A DNA stretch of 24,406 nucleotides, from positions 1 to 24,406 of the IMG/VR virus record IMGVR_UViG_3300031702_000047. One strand, given 5' to 3'. A model generated the notes under the pieces. The model did not search any database and was not told the DNA's origin. It saw only the letters and a program-made list of their open reading frames with translations. This document shows, piece after piece, positions 23,259-24,406 of the stretch. Within the stretch, counting starts at the first letter, position 1, and the number at the start of each line of letters is the position of its first letter. Made by a program: the position numbers and the translations under genes. Source of the DNA: a virus.

Positions 23259-23259
23259 T

Positions 23260-23781
23260 ATGTTCGAATATATAAAGAAGTATAAGATTAAAGACTTTGA
23301 CAGATTGCAGAACGAAGTGTTGATGGCAATCGAGATGATCAAAGCAGATAACGAAACCAAGTATGCCAAGATGAGTGCCTCTGATTATAAGGTAGATCTG
23401 AAAGGTGGATCGGAGTTGTATCGGAAACAAGTTCACGAGATGGTGAATGAGTGCGTAGAAGATTATATGGCAGGGTGGAGATGCTCGGATTGGGAAATGC
23501 AGAACTGTTGGTTCGCAGAATACCGTGATGGCGCAGACTTTGATTATCACACACACGAAGGTTGTAATATGTCTGGTGTTATATCACTAGTACTAGACGA
23601 ACCTCGTAATGGCACAAAACTAATGGGGTCGGATATCCAACCCTCGGAAGGAGAAGTCGTATTGTTTCCCGGTATGTTACCACACAAGAGTCCGTATGTA
23701 TATGAAGGTGAGAAGATCGTTATAGGATTCAACTGGAACATGATGGGAAGTGAAGTTCATTCAACAGGAATAAGGGAATAA
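23260..23781 (+). CDS. 2OG-Fe(II) oxygenase-like protein
   Basis: 173 residues. The iron site pattern is FDYHTHEGCNMSGVISL (94-110; His97 and His99, Glu100), with the distal His in LFPGMLPHKS (135-144, His142) and GEKIVIGFNW (150-159) for 2-oxoglutarate (Lys152 where Arg is usual). This is the short phage hydroxylase type (PF13759-like). The acidic iron ligand is not a clear HxD, so activity should be regarded as likely, not certain. Overlap-tight with carbamoyltransferase suggests a shared pathway. Confidence 0.75.
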   Translation: MFEYIKKYKIKDFDRLQNEVLMAIEMIKADNETKYAKMSASDYKVDLKGGSELYRKQVHEMVNECVEDYMAGWRCSDWEMQNCWFAEYRDGADFDYHTHEGCNMSGVISLVLDEPRNGTKLMGSDIQPSEGEVVLFPGMLPHKSPYVYEGEKIVIGFNWNMMGSEVHSTGIRE

Positions 23782-23785
23782 TAAA

Positions 23786-24127
23786 ATGGCAGATAAGAAA
23801 GTATTAACAGTAGACTCGGATGGTTCGATGTTAGGAGCAGACGTTGACGGTGATGGACATATCACTGAGTCAGAACTCTCTATGCACCTAGAGTTTAAAC
23901 GTAAGGAATTAGAAGACGCAGATGCGATGCGCGATGCCCAACGTAAGATGGCGTGGTTTGCCCTCTATGGTATGTTGTTGTATCCGTTCGCAGTTGTACT
24001 TGCCTCACTCGCAGGTTTGTCCGAAGCAACGAGTACATTAGGTTCAATGGCACCCACATACTTTGTATCAGTTGCCGCGATAGTTGCCGCATTCTATGCG
24101 AAGGAAGCATTGAGTACGAAGAAGTAA
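23786..24127 (+). CDS. EF-hand plus two-helix membrane protein
   Basis: 113 residues. A textbook EF-hand loop DVDGDGHITESE sits at 19-30, then a charged helix (32-53), then two hydrophobic segments (about 54-72 and 86-106) and a short Lys tail. A single EF-hand on the soluble side joined to a membrane hairpin suggests Ca2+-sensitive membrane action; a holin or lysis regulator is one possibility, given the two-helix topology and lysozyme 4 kb upstream. No better match recognised. Follows the oxygenase by 4 bases. Confidence 0.7.
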   Translation: MADKKVLTVDSDGSMLGADVDGDGHITESELSMHLEFKRKELEDADAMRDAQRKMAWFALYGMLLYPFAVVLASLAGLSEATSTLGSMAPTYFVSVAAIVAAFYAKEALSTKK

Positions 24128-24144
24128 GGTGGAGATTATATCAT

Positions 24145-24206
24145 GGCGTGGTACTCCCGGAGTAGGTGATTTTATGTGGGCACTTAATTGTGCCCATAAC
24201 CACGCC
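24145..24206 (+). promoter_or_regulatory. Predicted three-way-junction RNA around a start codon
   Basis: Outer stem GGCGTGG (24145-24151) with CCACGCC (24200-24206); hairpin TACTC/GAGTA (24152-24156/24160-24164); hairpin 24175-24183/24190-24198 with core GGGCAC/GTGCCC and loop TTAATT. The joining strand (24165-24174) carries GGTGATTTTA, the ribosome site of the gene starting at 24174. A cis-acting translational control element is inferred. Confidence 0.5.
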
Positions 24207-24406
24207 TATGAAACTGGCACAAAGATCGAGTTAGAGTTTCACTGGGAACATGATGAGAGTCACAACCATCACTTCGAGGATCCAGAGACGATCATCGAAC
24301 GGTGTGACTATCTGCATTCGTTCTATAACAGACAAGATGATGTAACGATCAAGCACGTCTACGAAGCATACAGTCGCTACAGAGATTGGAAGTTCGGAGA
24401 TGATGT
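24174..24406 (+). CDS. Hypothetical protein, 3' partial
   Basis: Open from the ATG at 24174 to the window end (77 full codons), with AGGTGAT 4 bases upstream. Begins MWALNCAHNHAYETGTKIEL; His- and acidic-rich (HWEHDESHNHHFEDPE at about 24-39), then VYEAYSRYRDWKFGDD. The His cluster suggests metal binding. No family recognised. Its start codon lies at the base of a hairpin in the junction RNA above. Confidence 0.6.
   Translation, partial: MWALNCAHNHAYETGTKIELEFHWEHDESHNHHFEDPETIIERCDYLHSFYNRQDDVTIKHVYEAYSRYRDWKFGDD

Noticed and set aside
24145-24206. Glutamine (glnA/Downstream-peptide) riboswitch
   Set aside because: CGGAGTAGGTGA is similar to the conserved GGAAGTAGG and there is a three-way shape, but the conserved GTTC...GAACGC stem and GAAGGA segment are missing. 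The element is reported only as an unassigned structure.
1-24406. Prophage or integrative element
   Set aside because: There is no integrase, repressor, attachment-site repeat or host gene; the content is that of a lytic T4-like phage.

Overview
The window is a continuous stretch of a lytic, marine T4-like myovirus genome. All 41 genes I can support lie on the + strand, tightly packed with ATGA or short overlaps, and there are no tRNA genes, integrase, insertion sequences or CRISPR arrays. The assignment rests on T4-type late promoter octamers (TATAAATA), a T4-type lysozyme, phage NrdA/NrdB, PhoH, and many small families typical of cyanophage- and pelagiphage-like T4 relatives (DUF6267, DUF5824, DUF6433, a NodU-type carbamoyltransferase, a 2OG-Fe(II) oxygenase). 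The host cannot be named; the sharp sigma70-type promoters indicate a bacterium with a standard housekeeping sigma factor.

Region 1 (1-6436) is a late, head-associated block. It holds a DUF6267 protein with motifs resembling a nucleotide ligase, then a run of Lys/Glu-rich proteins. Most of the latter begin with a short T4-like capsid-targeting peptide and carry internal [L/I/V]-x-E|[A/G/S/N] sites of the kind cut by the T4 prohead protease. I read these as internal head proteins or polyproteins; one carries a HIGH-type nucleotidyltransferase. Tandem late promoters precede a coiled-coil/membrane protein (holin or XhlA-like candidate). The block ends at a strong terminator (6412-6436).

Region 2 (6449-11099) starts at a sigma70 promoter. 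It encodes a GT-A glycosyltransferase, a conserved phage protein, a YkgJ-type Cys-cluster protein, a degenerate asparagine-synthetase-like enzyme, a conserved T4-like protein preceded by a late-promoter octamer, a class I methyltransferase and a 54-aa basic protein. Region 3 (11101-15113) is the nucleotide-metabolism operon: a small ORF, NrdA with an internal glutaredoxin domain, NrdB, a zinc ribbon and a GIY-YIG-like nuclease.

Region 4 (15133-16757) is an accessory zone of very small genes driven by near-identical repeated sigma70 promoter/leader cassettes, closed by a strong terminator at 16720-16757. Region 5 (16831-20736) carries DUF6433, an FmdB-like small protein, PhoH, a methyltransferase, the T4-type endolysin and a GT8-like glycosyltransferase. 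Region 6 (20775-24406) starts with another copy of the promoter cassette and encodes two small proteins, a HAD-type phosphatase, carbamoyltransferase, 2OG-Fe(II) oxygenase, an EF-hand membrane protein and a partial gene. The partial gene's start lies inside a predicted three-way-junction RNA.

The genes combine dNTP supply (NrdAB), host lysis, head cargo, and a scattered set of transferases (two glycosyltransferases, two methyltransferases, carbamoyltransferase, AsnB-like enzyme, oxygenase) that may modify phage DNA, virion glycans or the host surface. That last point is inference.
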